In this document: piece after piece, positions 1 through 11,301 of the stretch
Layout: every line of letters starts with the position of its first letter
Numbering within the stretch: position 1 is the stretch's first letter
Origin: Tenebrio molitor
Taxonomy: Eukaryota; Arthropoda; Insecta; Coleoptera; Tenebrionidae
Direction of reading: 5' to 3'
DNA: 64,000 nt
NCBI RefSeq assembly: GCF_963966145.1
Contig: NC_091053.1
Location: 17,422,001-17,486,000 of the forward strand
Made by a program: the position numbers and the translations under genes
The notes under the pieces: model-generated
Told to the model about the DNA's origin: nothing
The model's input: the letters and a program-made list of their open reading frames with translations, nothing else
The model's database searches: none

Positions 1-67
1 TCTAGATGGAAAGTGTGTTGTGTGTACGTACCCAAGTACTTAAGCAAATTTTTATTTTTTCCTCAAT

Positions 68-1129
68 ATGAATTCTGCCAAAAGACGTAATACTAGCCCG
101 TTGTGGGCGTATTTCACTGAATTAAGTGGAAATGAAAAAAAGGCAAAGTGTGATATGTGCAGTCAGAAATTGTCTTATAGGTCGTCAATTTCAAATTTAA
201 AAACACATCTGGATACAAGGCACCCAACAATAAATTTGAAACTTGATGAAAGATGTGCAAATTCAAGTCCAGTGCCCTCAACATCAATTTCAAATACTGG
301 TGACGTCATCTCAGATTCACAACCCAGCAACAGCAATGATGTGCAACCCCAAACCAGCACTAGTACCGAAACCAATAACACTAACATTATTGTACAACCT
401 TGCAGCAATCCTTCAAAGTCTAAACAAGTACATCGTATATCATCATTTTATGTGCCCAAAAAAGTTTCGAAAGGTCAAGCAAAGAAAATAGATAATCAAT
501 TACTCAAGCTTTTCATAACTGACTAGCAATCATTTTCAACTGTTGAAGACAAGGAATTTGTAGAATTTGTGAAAGCCCTAAATCCATCTTATCAATTACC
601 CGGAAGAAAAGCAATTTCCAAAAACATGATACCGACATTATACGAACGTTGCTTGAATACAGTTCAAGAAAAAATGGACAGTGTCAAAAGTGTATGCATC
701 ACAACAGATTGCTGGACATCAAGGAATGTAGATAGCTATTTAGCAGTAACGGCACACCACATCACGGAAGATTGTTCTCTAAATAGTGTTTTAATTGGAT
801 GTTCTTTAATTACTGGTTCACATACAAGTGAAAATTTAGCGGAAAATATCAAAAACATGATCGCAAAATTTAAATTATCAAACAAGATATTAATTGCAGT
901 TACAGACAACGCTTGCAATATTAAAAAAGCAATAAATAGTCATCTTCAATGGAAACATTTTGGTTGCTACGCACATACATTAAACTTAATTGTCCAGGAT
1001 AGCTTAGAGGAGGTGCAAGAACTTGTCAATAAAATTAAAACAATTGTAGGGCACTTTAAACGTAGTACAACAGCTAATGAAAAATTAATAGCCTACCAAC
1101 AATATTTAGAATATAACGCTTTCGAATAA
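68..1129 (+). pseudogene. hAT-family transposase (ZBED-like), truncated and with a stop
   Basis: Encodes the N-terminal two thirds of a hAT DNA transposase. A BED zinc finger is visible at residues 8-52, with Cys28, Cys31, His47 and His52 and the aromatic stretch SPLWAYF. It is followed by a Ser/Thr/Asn-rich linker and then the start of the RNase H-like catalytic core: TTDCWTS (Asp about residue 214) and VTDNACN (Asp about residue 280). The reading frame is continuous from 68 to 1129 except for one TAG at 524-526. The protein ends at 1129 before the third acidic residue and the C-terminal hAT dimerisation region, so it cannot be a complete transposase. Terminal inverted repeats were not found; the 5' end may lie outside the window. 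A dead element is the best reading. Domestication is unlikely with the catalytic core cut. Confidence 0.85.
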
Positions 1130-1554
1130 ATTAAATCATATTTTATTTTTTTTCTCGATTTTTTTTCTGATGTAAGTGGCAACTTTTTTTACACATTCAA
1201 ATGTAGAAAAAAAAGCTTTACAAGAATAAGCTAAGAAATGTATAGTGTACTATTTAAAAAAAAAAGTTGACTGTCTTAAACTTTGACATATGTTATCGAA
1301 GAGAAGATTTGACAACATCATCTATTGTAGTTTCACAAGCGATTTACAAATATATATGGTTTGCTATATTTTTTCTTAAAACAAAAAAGACGTAGGGGCG
1401 CGAATACCAATCTGAATCACCCGGTATAATCTTATACCTTAAGCGTTACTTCAATTTATGTGATTTTAATAAAGAAATTGATACATTTTTAATTTTGCAA
1501 ATCATCATTTGTATATTTTTTATAAGAAATATGTTTGGTTAGTCAATTTAAAAG
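1130..1554. other. AT-rich intergenic stretch, no gene seen
   Basis: No coding pattern is seen. A short motif ending in CACCCGGTATA near 1417-1427 recurs near 14935-14945 and looks like the worn end of a DNA-transposon-derived repeat. Confidence 0.4.
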
Positions 1555-1806
1555 ATGACTTATGATAAAGAACTGAAATTAATTACAGATTATTTATATT
1601 TTTTACCAGATGATTTTCAAGAAATTTCACATATTTATCAAAGATCTTCAGGTGATGTTTTAATAGTTGTTAAAAATTTATATTATTTAATTGATTTTCC
1701 AAGTTTTAATGTTAAAAGTGGATGTAATGGTCAATCTATTGAAAATTTAGGAATACCAAAAGGAAAAAGAATTGATGCAATATTTAGAACTTATCTTGGA
1801 AAATAG
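1555..1806 (+). CDS. Unassigned 83-codon ORF remnant
   Basis: Not recognised. The ORF is AT-rich in codon choice (Lys, Ile, Leu, Tyr and Asp dominate) and has a regular alternation of charged and hydrophobic residues that looks more like real protein than chance. It ends in GIPKGKRIDAIFRTYLGK. The stop codon coincides with the start of the snapback repeat at about 1806, so the true C-terminus is probably displaced. A second similar-looking open stretch in the same AT-rich style begins beyond the repeat (about 2147-2420). The two may be halves of one old gene, viral-like or mobile in origin, split by the insertion. No domain can be named. Confidence 0.3.
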   Translation: MTYDKELKLITDYLYFLPDDFQEISHIYQRSSGDVLIVVKNLYYLIDFPSFNVKSGCNGQSIENLGIPKGKRIDAIFRTYLGK

Positions 1807-2112
1807 TATATTATATACCAAGGTGGAGAAGTTCATGATTAGAGCCCGAGGCGCGCCGAGGGTTGTAAGGCGCGAAGGCTATAAGGGACTTCTCCACCGT
1901 GGTTTATATACTATTTTTTTCACTACTAGGTACGTTCAAACCCTTTCTGATAATAATTATTAATCAAATTATTTTGTCGGATGCGACGTGTCCGAGTTGT
2001 CATTTCTTGACAGTTGGTATGAAAATCGTCTACGTTAACCAATGAAATAGACGACAATCTTTCGTTGCTAGGTGACGGTTGTTCCATTATTCACCACTGG
2101 TTAATAATGAAA
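1803..2112. repeat. Snapback repeat family A, copy 1
   Basis: The left end is a hairpin. An arm at about 1806-1833 (starting TAGTATATTATATACC) pairs with 1888-1912 around a GC-rich, CpG-rich loop. The remainder, to about 2112, includes a TTCACTACTAG block at about 1920-1930. The whole unit aligns in reverse orientation with 41857-42206, including the block at about 2027-2095 beside the motif TGGTTAATAATGAAAA. The palindromic loop sequences of the two copies differ. Confidence 0.75.
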
Positions 2113-2470
2113 AATTATTTACCTATGAAAAAACATATATATTTTATGATAGAGTCTTGTACATTGAGTTTAATGAGTGTTTGTTTAGATCAAAGAAACA
2201 TGGCCTTATTTCAGAATTATTTGCTGGAATACCTCCAAATATAAGCAGAGTATTCAGATATTGAAATTTATATTCCTTTAAAGATAAAATGTATTATGAA
2301 TTTGATGATATTTGGAATACATTAGTTAAATCTGATAAATTTGAACTGACAGTTTTCGGATTTAAATGTGGTCTTATCGATCAAATAATAAATCAAATTA
2401 ATCGCCTGTGATTCACCTAAGCTATGCTATACATTTTCATACAGTATTTATGGACATGATTAGGAACATT
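2113..2470 (+). other. Degraded AT-rich coding-like stretch
   Basis: Forward-strand open pieces (about 2079-2264 and, shifted by one stop, about 2285-2411) have protein-like composition, with segments such as LISELFAGIPPNISRVFRY and FELTVFGFKCGLIDQIINQI. They may continue the ORF at 1555-1806 past the snapback insertion. I cannot assign a family. The rest to about 2860 shows no gene. Confidence 0.25.
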
Positions 2471-2860
2471 GATCAATTGAAAGAATTTATAAACATGGAG
2501 ATGTTTTTATTCTTGTAATGAGATCAAAAAGAATTAATGTTTTATTGTATAAATTCTTAAAATTTGTTATTTTTGCTCTTTTACTTGAAATGTTATATTT
2601 TTTAAATGACCTTAAAAATTGGCCATTTTCTGGAGTGTATACCGTTTGGGTATACACCAAATTTTCTAATTCACATAATTCTTTTAAATAAATTTTATCT
2701 TTTTCATCTATTTTTGACATAGTTCTACTTGCTAATCCTTTACTGTTGCTCTAACATCAATTTTCTTTTAAAATCGTTATCTACATGAGTTTGTATAAGA
2801 TGGAGCCTGCTACCTTAAAAAACAGGTTTGTGAATTCGCTTCGCTCATGAGGACCTTTCC

Positions 2861-3037
2861 GAATTTGTTTGGACGAAACCGTATTCATTTTTGTGCTGAA
2901 GTGGCCCAACAAAAAACAGGGCAAAAAGGCGAATTTTAAGTGTTTTTATAGGGTGAATTTGTTTGAACGAAATCGTATTCACATGTGTGCTGAAGTGGCC
3001 CAATAGAAAAACAAGGCAAAAAAGCGAATTTTAACTT
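2861..3037. repeat. Two-copy tandem duplication, about 94 bp
   Basis: The block beginning GAATTTGTTTGGACGAAAC at 2861 repeats from 2955 with a few substitutions. Both share the segment GTGCTGAAGTGGCCCAA, followed by a purine-rich stretch ending GCGAATTTTAA. Confidence 0.8.
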
Positions 3038-3311
3038 TTAATAAAGGAACTTTGAAAAACGGGGTAGATTTGATAAAAAAATGGTGTATGCTGAACAAGC
3101 CCATATAGTTTTGCTTTTTTAAACATACCTTTGAAAACAAGGTTAAAATGCTTAAAAAAACAAACAAAGTGTTCTGAAGGGGCCTTACTTGTAGTAAAGA
3201 AATATTTATTCAACCTACATTGTGTTGTTACGTATTTTTTATTTAATAAAAGTTAGGACAACTCTAGTTAGTGCTATTAAATTTCGCAAAACTGAAAATG
3301 TTTGTAGTATA

Positions 3312-4298
3312 TACAGGGTGTAACAGAAAAAGTACATTTATTTTAATTGGTAATAGGACTCATCTAAATATTACAACTGTTATATAGTTATTTTTGTATT
3401 AAGTGCGCAAAATGATTTTTGTTTGGGCATGAGAATGAGAATGAGTTTTTGGTAGAGACCGTTAGGTCGAGACTTCAAACTCATTCGAATGCGCCAACAA
3501 AACAATCATCTTTCGCACGAAATACAAATACTATTTTTTCTACAGCATTTAAAAATTTTTGAATTTTTGTAAAATTTTGCTTGGATGCTAAAATATTCGT
3601 CAAAAAGTTTCCTTGGCTGCTAAAATGTAACTATTTTAGCATCTAAGGAAACTTTTTGACAAATATTTTTTCACTATCAAAAATGACATACTTTGCGACT
3701 TGATAACGATGCATAAATGTCACCTTTTTTGACAGTTGTAGAAAAAAATTTTTTTTTCGAAAACAAATTCTAAATGGTTTTCAAAATTATTCTAAAGATT
3801 TGCTTAAAAGAGCTTTTACACATAAATGAGAATAGAGTCAGTTGCTTTATTGCGCCCTAACAGCTAACCTGTTTAAAACCCGTTGCAGCAGGTCAAGATA
3901 TTGCGATTTTTGGATTTTTTGCAAGCAGAGGACTCAGGCCAAAATCGGAGATATTTTTATTGGGGGTTACAAGTGTCGGTCTAGCCCTGTCTGTGGGTTT
4001 ACCAAGGATAATTACATCCATAAAGTAATTGACTCTGTTCTCACTTATTTCTAGAAGGGGCTTACCCGACTATGGAACAGCAGTTTAATAATTTAAAAAA
4101 AAAAACGAAAGTGAAATCATTTTATTCACAAATATCATACGAAGGGAATAAAAATATTCAGTTTTTACGATTCCCGTTTAAAAAAGTTTTTAAATTTTGC
4201 CAAATTCCAAGAAACTTTATTTAGAAAAGTTGTTGTAATTGATGAGTAGATGGTATTACCAGTTAAAATAAATGCACTTTTTTCTGATACACCCTGTA
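3312..4298. mobile_element. Tc1/mariner-type MITE (TACAGGGTG ends), about 987 bp
   Basis: The ends form an imperfect inverted repeat of about 38 bp. The left end reads TACAGGGTGTAACAGAAAAA, and the right end read in reverse complement is TACAGGGTGTATCAGAAAAA. TA flanks fit a mariner-type target duplication. No transposase is present inside. An internal perfect-looking hairpin lies at 3591-3667. Confidence 0.8.
3591..3667. repeat. Internal hairpin within the MITE
   Basis: Arms at 3591-3626 and 3633-3667 are inverted copies around the shared sequence CAAAAAGTTTCCTTGG, with only a few mismatches and a loop of about 6 nt. Confidence 0.8.
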
Positions 4299-4745
4299 TG
4301 TATTTTGAATTCGTTTGAATTGTGTTATTTCTTTAAATAAAACGAATAAAATAACGAAATTGCTTATGATGCTTTATCGAGTGGCTAACTTCTCATCAAG
4401 ACTGTTCCGCGATGTTGATCGTTCGTTAACGTTAAAACCATAAATGGGTGAATAAATTATTTCTTCATTACCTACTACGAGTTTTTAAATGTATGATGGG
4501 CCGTCTCGTTTATACATATTTCCTTTTTTAATGATACAAAAATAAATTTAAAAAAAATAAAAAACCGAAGGACCTAGGTACCCCAGTAGACATTTTTTTT
4601 TTTTAAGCTCCAAATTGGTTAGGTATAGATTTAACTATTAATTTCATTTCCTGAACATAAGTTTTTAATTAATTAGTTATGAAATTAACCCGTTTCAAAA
4701 ATGGCAAATGTAGTTGACCCATATGAACTAATTGTATGTATATAC
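4299..4745. other. Intergenic, no gene seen
   Basis: AT-rich sequence with homopolymer runs. No ORF with recognisable content and no repeat I can place. Confidence 0.4.
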
Positions 4746-5237
4746 ATAGTGAACTCCAAAAACATCCGTGCTGTCAAATGTCACAATTTGTGAAAATTTA
4801 TTATTCGCAATTCGGCTGAAAGTCGAAATACAATTTTTGATTGAAAGTGTAGGTACTATGTTATATTTTTTGTGAGGTTATGTATGATTTTGATGTTAGT
4901 GTCAAATTTCGGTCAGCTCAAAATTTATTTTGACTGTTGTTGGGTTGTTTAAATCTAAAAAAGACATGCACCATTAAATAGAAAAACCAGAAAATCTCAT
5001 TAGAATAGCTTCCTTTTTTCTGGCTTTAACTACTGTTCTCTTGTGTTTTTCCATTTTCCTCGAATTGTTGACAATTTGTAACTGACACTGTTTCATAAAA
5101 ATTTGGCGGGATTTGTATTGTTGCAGGGTGGTCAACCAAGTACAATGAAAAGTACTAGAACAGCTTTGTCAATAATAATAATCAGTGTAACAACTTGACG
5201 GAACTTTGATAGTTCAGATCTTTTTGGAATTCACTAT
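4746..5237. mobile_element. MITE with ATAGTGAACTCCAAAAA ends
   Basis: The left end is ATAGTGAACTCCAAAAA at 4746-4762. The right end at 5221-5237 is its inverted copy with one mismatch. The interior (about 490 bp) has no transposase. It lies immediately upstream of the NACHT-ankyrin gene and could overlap its promoter or first intron. Confidence 0.7.
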
Positions 5238-5493
5238 AGTGTGAACATGTTTTCACATTGGATAATGTCCTGAAAAGTTATTTTACTATATTGCTGAAAA
5301 GTTGTAACGAGAAGTCATAAATAGTCTACTTCGATTTTAACAAAAGACAATTTCAGAAAGTATAAAGTTATGTAACTGAACAAATACTAATAGATCACAA
5401 ATAAGAATACAGATAATTAGATTTTGTAAATACCACTATAATTTTGTAAGTGACTCGTATTTCAAAATTGTCTAATTTTCATTTAATCTTCAG
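5238..5493 (+). promoter_or_regulatory. Upstream/intron flank of NACHT-ankyrin gene, shared with copy 2
   Basis: The segment about 5355-5493 resembles 13130-13262 upstream of the paralogous copy (shared words such as ACTGAACAA and AATAGATCACAA). It ends in a pyrimidine tract and CAG at 5491-5493, a splice acceptor. An in-frame TAA lies just upstream at about 5473. This is therefore most simply the 3' part of an intron duplicated together with the exon. The first exon is not identified. Confidence 0.55.
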
Positions 5494-8400
5494 TTTGCAA
5501 CCAAGAAGAAGTCCTTCGATCTTTCAGGTCAGCTCCGATTTGACACTTACAAAAAAAGATCTGGAACCACAGATCTCGGCAAGGACTATGAAAAACTGAT
5601 GTGCGCTCTATTCGCTTTAAAATTCAGCACAAGTGACATTGTGGCCGATTTCGAGATGATAACCAACAGTGACGATTGTGGAGACTTCGACGACCTGGCG
5701 CTAAAAGTGACTTTTGTGGATGGACAATCGCAAATATTTCTCTTGCAACTGAAACATTCTGAGAATATGAAAAATGTTAATGACGAAATGTTTGCAGCGG
5801 AAAATGGCGACTTCAGCTTACAGAAATATATGAGATCTATTTCAAAATTTAAAAACACTGAAAATGTCAGTTTTATTTTATACACAAATAAATCGACAAG
5901 TATCGAGAGTAAATCAACAATTGATATTAAAAATGAAGACAAGACAGACGATAAGGTTGTTGTGACGGAACTGCAAGACTTGGATTCTGAGAAACTTCTG
6001 TTATGGAGCAAAAATGAAAATACTAAGAAAAAAAATAGAAAAAAAAACCGCCTTAAACCTCAAAATCAAGAGAAAGGAACAAACGTTTTTCAGTTTGAAT
6101 TAAATCAGAGTAGTGGATCGGTTGAAAGTCTTGATGATTACTTGAAACGTTTTTATTTCTTTGCCCATCAGACTGACGTGACAGGAGCACAGTCGTTAAT
6201 CAACGCAATTTTGAAAAAAGAGTATGGAATTAACGATGCTACTTGCTCTTCAAGTCTTCTCCAATTTATGGAAACGTGGTGGTCAAGTAACTTTATACTG
6301 ACTAAATATGACGTGATAGCAAAATTGGTTGAGTTAACGCTTACACCTTTTATACAAACGATATCGGACAGTAAGTGCAACGAAAAATCAAAATTTCTTA
6401 AAGAAGCAATTATGGAATTTGACATGACGTTTGTTAGAGATACGAATGATGAAGTTGTCGCTAACATTTGGAACGAAACAGTAAGTGATGAGAAAATCAG
6501 TTTCACATCGCTGAAATATTATGGATTGCGTGTTGAGGGTATTAAGGATTTATCTCCAAAGGAAAGTAGTAAAGTGTTGTGGCATTTAAACAAAGTTCCC
6601 TTGATTGTGAAAGCGGAAGAGTGTCGTCAAGAACAAGTTAAACACGCCATCAGGCTGCTCGAGAAAATTAAAAAAAGAAAAGTGATATTATTGGCAAACG
6701 CAACCAAAGAAGAGTTTCCGGAGTGGAGAATTTTCCAAGATCTTTCGGATGTACAAACTGAAGGTGTCTACACAGATATCGTTAAACATTTTGCGGTGTC
6801 TCTTCAAGGTCGACCACCAATTTTTTTGGACCAGTTACTCAATTTTAATCAAGAAAATGTCAGAATTATTGAAACTACTGAACTTATTAAAATGACACAA
6901 GAAGTTGTTCAAATCGGTAGAAGTCAGGAGAATGCGTTTGAAAATTACATTCCCAGAAGTGTTTCTACGATTAGTTTAGACATAAAGAAAATGTCAGAGT
7001 TTTGTAGGACAGAAGATTCTCTCCTAATTATCTGTAACGTTCCTCAACCTTGGAATCCAGCTATTCGACAGTCGGATTTGCACGTGATGGAGCTTGACCA
7101 GTACCTGGAAGAAAGAAAGAAATGTGATGTTTTGCTGACGAATAATAAATGGGCTCAGGTTCCATTCAATGACATTTGTGAAATGACCAAGAAGAACGTG
7201 CATTTACTCCAAGTTTTTGACGACAAAAGTTGTACTTCGGTTCTAAGTAAGGAAAAAAAATTTCCGTTAGAAACAATGAAATCTGAAGGAGCGCGTGTCA
7301 ATGAAATGGAAATTTTCACATATCTCGACCATCCTCTGAATGTCATTTGTTCACCACCCGGAATGGGAAAAAGCGCGCTGGTGTCTCGCTTAACCAGCAT
7401 CTGTCCGTCCAGTTACTGGAGTGTCCGTGTAAATTTGATCAATCACAAAACAGTTTTTAAGAATAAATGTGCGCACGATGTAATATTACACAATTTTTTT
7501 GAAGAAGAGAAAGATCCATTAGCGGTTAACATTCGTTCGATGCTTTTACAAAATAAAAGAATGTATTTATTTCTCGACGGATTGGATGAAATAGACAGTG
7601 ACTGTATTCCGATCGCTTTGCAATTTATTCAGCACATCTCTTCGTTGGGTCATCGGGTGTTGATTACTTCACGTGAAAATTTGGAGCAAAAAGTGTCGCA
7701 TGAGCTAAACATATTTCCCATAAAAATTGAAGAGCTGACAGAAGAGCAGCAGAAGACATACATCCAAGAGCGTCTTCAGGATTTTTACCAAGAAGATGAA
7801 GTAGAACACATTATCAATAAAATATACGAAAACGTGGATATCGTTAACAGTCGACACTTGTTAGGAATCCCTTTACAGTTGTTCATGATTACAGAAAATT
7901 TTCTCAACAATAAAAATTTGTGGACAGAGTCTGACCAAGAAATTTTTGTATTGACCAAAATGTTTAAAATATTTTTCCAAGGAAAGAAGAAGCATCAATA
8001 TCAAAAATTGGGAGTGCACGAACACGAGGACCAGATCGGATTTGACTTTGATCTGCGTCTGGAACAATACGAGTTGCTAGCACTGAAGTCTTGTTTGGAC
8101 ACCACGACTTTCGAGAAGTTAAGAATAAATTTCGGAAGGAGTCAAAAGTTCTTAGAAAAATTAAAAATTGGAGATCCGTTTGGAATAGTCAGTAGAGTGA
8201 CCGACGATAATCAAGCCATCTTCAACCACCAAACTTACGCAGAGTATTTTGCTTGTGCGTGGATGAAGAATAATCTGGACAAAGTTTCGCTGCTGCAAGA
8301 TGACTTATTTACCAAAAAAAATCAAAATTTGAGGCTCATATTCGACATTATGATGGCTGAAAATAGTGCACTTCACTTGGCTGTAATCTATAGATATACT

Positions 8401-11295
8401 GATTTAGTTTCAAAGCATTTGGACAAGAGAGAAGTCAAAGATGAATGTGGTCGAAGTCCACTTCAGTTGTTGTGTACTTATGGAGTCGAACATCCTCGTT
8501 TGCAGGTAAATAGAAGACACATTTCAAAGGAATTTTATATTATAAATGACATCGAAAAAGTCTCTACACAGTACAGAGAAATATTCAAAATGTTGTCACA
8601 TTGTGATGTATTTCAAATCGACCACGTTTTTCAATGGACCTGTCTTGAATTCGCAATTCGACTTAAAAATTTGTTCGCTGTAGAAAAAATTTTAGAGAGA
8701 TTTGGAGACTCGATAAACCTTGAAAGATTATTCGAATGCTATGACATTGGCACACTTGCAATTTATTCGTCTCAGATGGGTTATCCAAATTTATTAGGTT
8801 CTGTCATTAAAAAAGAATCAAATGTTCTATCAGTGAAAATTGGAATACAAGAAATTACATTGTTGCACCTGGCCGTAAATGGAATTAAAGGGAATAACCA
8901 CACAATAATGGAGGAAAGAAAAAAAGTGATAACAACATTAATAGAATGCGGTTTAGATGTAGATCAACAATGTAAAGAGAAGAGAACTCCTTTGCATCTT
9001 GCTGTTAATGACGATGTAATCGCTAAACTCTTACTGGATCTAGGAGCAAATATTAATGCGACTGATGAGGATGGACAGAACGCACTACATATTGTTCTCA
9101 AAAATTCTATAGTAAATACAAGAACAGTAAAACTCTTGATAGATAAAGGGATATATGTAAACGGCAGAGATTGCAATCAACATACTCCATTACATTATTG
9201 TTGCAGAAATGGCCATTACGATGCCTTGGTAATTTTATTAGAATGTGGTACTAACATAAACGCTAAAGATTCAATGAATCGCAGTCCACTTTACGATGCC
9301 ATTTCGAGGGATAACTACAATTGTGTAAAGGTGCTACTTGATCACGGTGCTGATATTAATGCTGCCGATAATTCCGGGAAGACTGTGTTACATGCAGCTT
9401 CCGAGTCGTTCAACCAGAATAATTACTATTGTATAGAGATGCTACTTGATCACGGTGCTGACATTAATGCTGTCGATAATTCCGGGAAGACTGTGTTACA
9501 TGCAGCTCTCGAAACGTTCGGCGGGTGTAATTACGATGGTGTAAAGATGCTACTTGATCACGGTGCTGACATTAATGCTGTCGATAATTCCGGGAAGACT
9601 GTGTTACATGCAGCTCTCGAAACGTTCGGCGGGTGTAATTACGATGGTGTAAAGATGCTACTTGATCACGGTGCTGACATTAATGCTGTCGATAATTCCG
9701 GGAAGACTGGGTTACATGCAGCCTTCGAAACGGACGACAAGGTAGGTTACAATTGTATAAAGATGCTACTTGATCACGGTGCTGATATTAATGCTGCCGA
9801 TAATTCCGGGAGGACTGTGTTACATGCAGCTTCCGAGTCGTTCAACCAGAATAATTACTATTGTATAGAGATGCTACTTGATCACGGTGCTGACATTAAT
9901 GCTGTCGATAATTCCGGGAAGACTGTGTTACATGCAGCTCTCGAAACGTTCGGCGGGTGTAATTACGATGGTGTAAAGATGCTACTTGATCACGGTGCTG
10001 ACATTAATGCTGTCGATAATTCCGGGAAGACTGTGTTACATGCAGCTGTCGAATGGTTCGACGAGGAAGATTACAATTGTATCAAGATGCTACTTGATCA
10101 CGGTGCTGATATTAATGCTGCCGATAATTCCGGGAAGACTGTGTTACATGCAGCTTTCAAATGGCTCGGAGGGTCAAGTTACGATTGTATAAAGATGCTA
10201 CTTGATCACGGTGCTGATATTAATGCTGCCGATAATTCCGGGAAGACTGTGTTACATGCAGCTCTCGAACCGTTCGGCGGGGTAAATTACAATTGTATAA
10301 AGATGCTAATTGATCACGGTGCTGACATTAATTCTGCCGATAATTCCGGGAAGACTGTGTTACATGCAGCTTTCAAAAGGCTCGGAGGGTCAAGTTACGA
10401 TTGTATAAAGATGCTACTTGATCACGGTGCTGTCATTAATGCTGTCGATAATTCCGGGAAGACTGTGTTACATGCAGCTTTCAAATGGCTCGGAGGGTCA
10501 AGTTACGATTGTATAAAGATGCTACTTGATCACGGTGCTGACATTAATGCTGTCGATAATTCCGGGAACACTTTGTTACATGCAGCTTTCGAGTCGTTCG
10601 GCGGGAATGATTACGAGTACGATTGTCTAAAGATGCTACTTGATCTCGGTTATGACATTAATGCTGTCGATAATTCCGGGAAGACTGTGTTACATGCAGC
10701 TTTCGAGTCGTTCAACAAGAATAATAACTATTGTATAGAGATGCTACTTGATCACGGTGCTGATATTAATGCTGCCGATAATTCCGGGAAGACTGTGTTA
10801 CATGCAGCTTTCAAAGACCCAAACTGTTTGCCTGAGGTTGAGGTAATTCAGTTGTTGTTAAGTCTCGGTGTTGACGCCAACAAGCGAGATAAGGAACAAA
10901 AAACTGCTCTAGATTATGCTGTAACACGTCGTGGATCAGTACCCCTATTATGGTCTGAATACCGGCAGATCGTGAAGATAATGTTCGATGCTACAGCATA
11001 CGGTCAGTTGATGTCTACTGACTATGTAACGTTTCTTCACTACGCTGTTTACGATGGAAATTGTGTTGCCGTAGAATTCTTTCTAGAAAATGGATTATAT
11101 CAGGGCAATTTCGACGTCAACAACCAAAAATACCCTTTGCACTTTGCTGTCCAAAATGAACACCTTCGGAGTGATCTACTACTGAAAATAACCAAGCTTA
11201 TGCGAGATTACAAAACACATTGCAAAAAATGTTTTCCCAAAAATGACAACATTCTTGGAATTTTAGAGGAATATGTCTCAAATGGCAATGTGTCG
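5494..11295 (+). CDS. PD-(D/E)xK-like / NACHT / ankyrin STAND protein (large exon)
   Basis: A probable intracellular signal-transduction NTPase with a nuclease-like head. The first in-frame ATG is at 5599. The frame is open back to a splice acceptor (CAG 5491-5493), giving 35 more residues that are conserved in style in copy 2, so ATG 5599 may be internal. Numbering from 5599: residues 1-60 hold FDD (31-32) and QLK (50-52), the Asp...Gln-x-Lys pattern of Cap4/DUF4297-type restriction-like nucleases. Residues about 60-560 form an alpha/beta linker region. NACHT follows, with Walker A PPGMGKSA (586-593), Walker B LFLDGLDEI (657-665), sensor LITSREN (688-694) and the FNHQTYAEYFA helix (875-885). 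Ankyrin repeats run from about 920 to the end, including 14 near-identical units. The Walker A first Gly is Ser. The exon ends at GTAAGT (11296-11301), so the stop at 11308 is intronic read-through and a 3' exon is missing. Domain calls are by eye. Confidence 0.85.
9337..10815 (+). repeat. 14-unit homogenised ankyrin array, 108-bp period
   Basis: Units start at 9337, 9445, 9553, 9661, 9769, 9877, 9985, 10093, 10201, 10309, 10417, 10525, 10639 and 10747. Spacing is exactly 108 bp except one 114-bp unit. Each encodes LLDHGADINA-DNSGKTVLHAA almost unchanged even at silent sites, followed by a variable window ending Y-C-I-K-M. The windows are of ESFNQNNYYC, ETFGGCNYDG, ETDDKVGYNC, EWFDEEDYNC, KWLGGSSYDC, EPFGGVNYNC and ESFGGNDYEYDC types. 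The unit is 36 residues, against 33 for a standard ankyrin repeat. Confidence 0.95.
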
Positions 11296-11301
11296 GTAAG
11301 T

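Noticed and set aside
5586..6011. Antisense 141-codon ORF over the N-terminus of the STAND gene
   Set aside because: Hydrophobic Ser/Leu/Phe-rich composition typical of the complement of Lys/Glu/Asp codons; copy 2 shows the same shadow (13349-13657).
9986..10192. 68-codon ORF in another frame of the ankyrin array
   Set aside because: Shadow frame produced by the repeated DNA; it mirrors the repeat period.
9337..10815. CRISPR-like or satellite array
   Set aside because: Strictly in-frame 108-bp coding repeats encoding ankyrin units; the variable windows are codons, not spacers.
5494..11295. Bacterial (e.g. endosymbiont) contamination or recent transfer of the ankyrin gene
   Set aside because: Splice acceptor and donor signals, insect-type transposons on both sides, an intron-like duplicated flank and eukaryotic base composition all argue for a nuclear gene.
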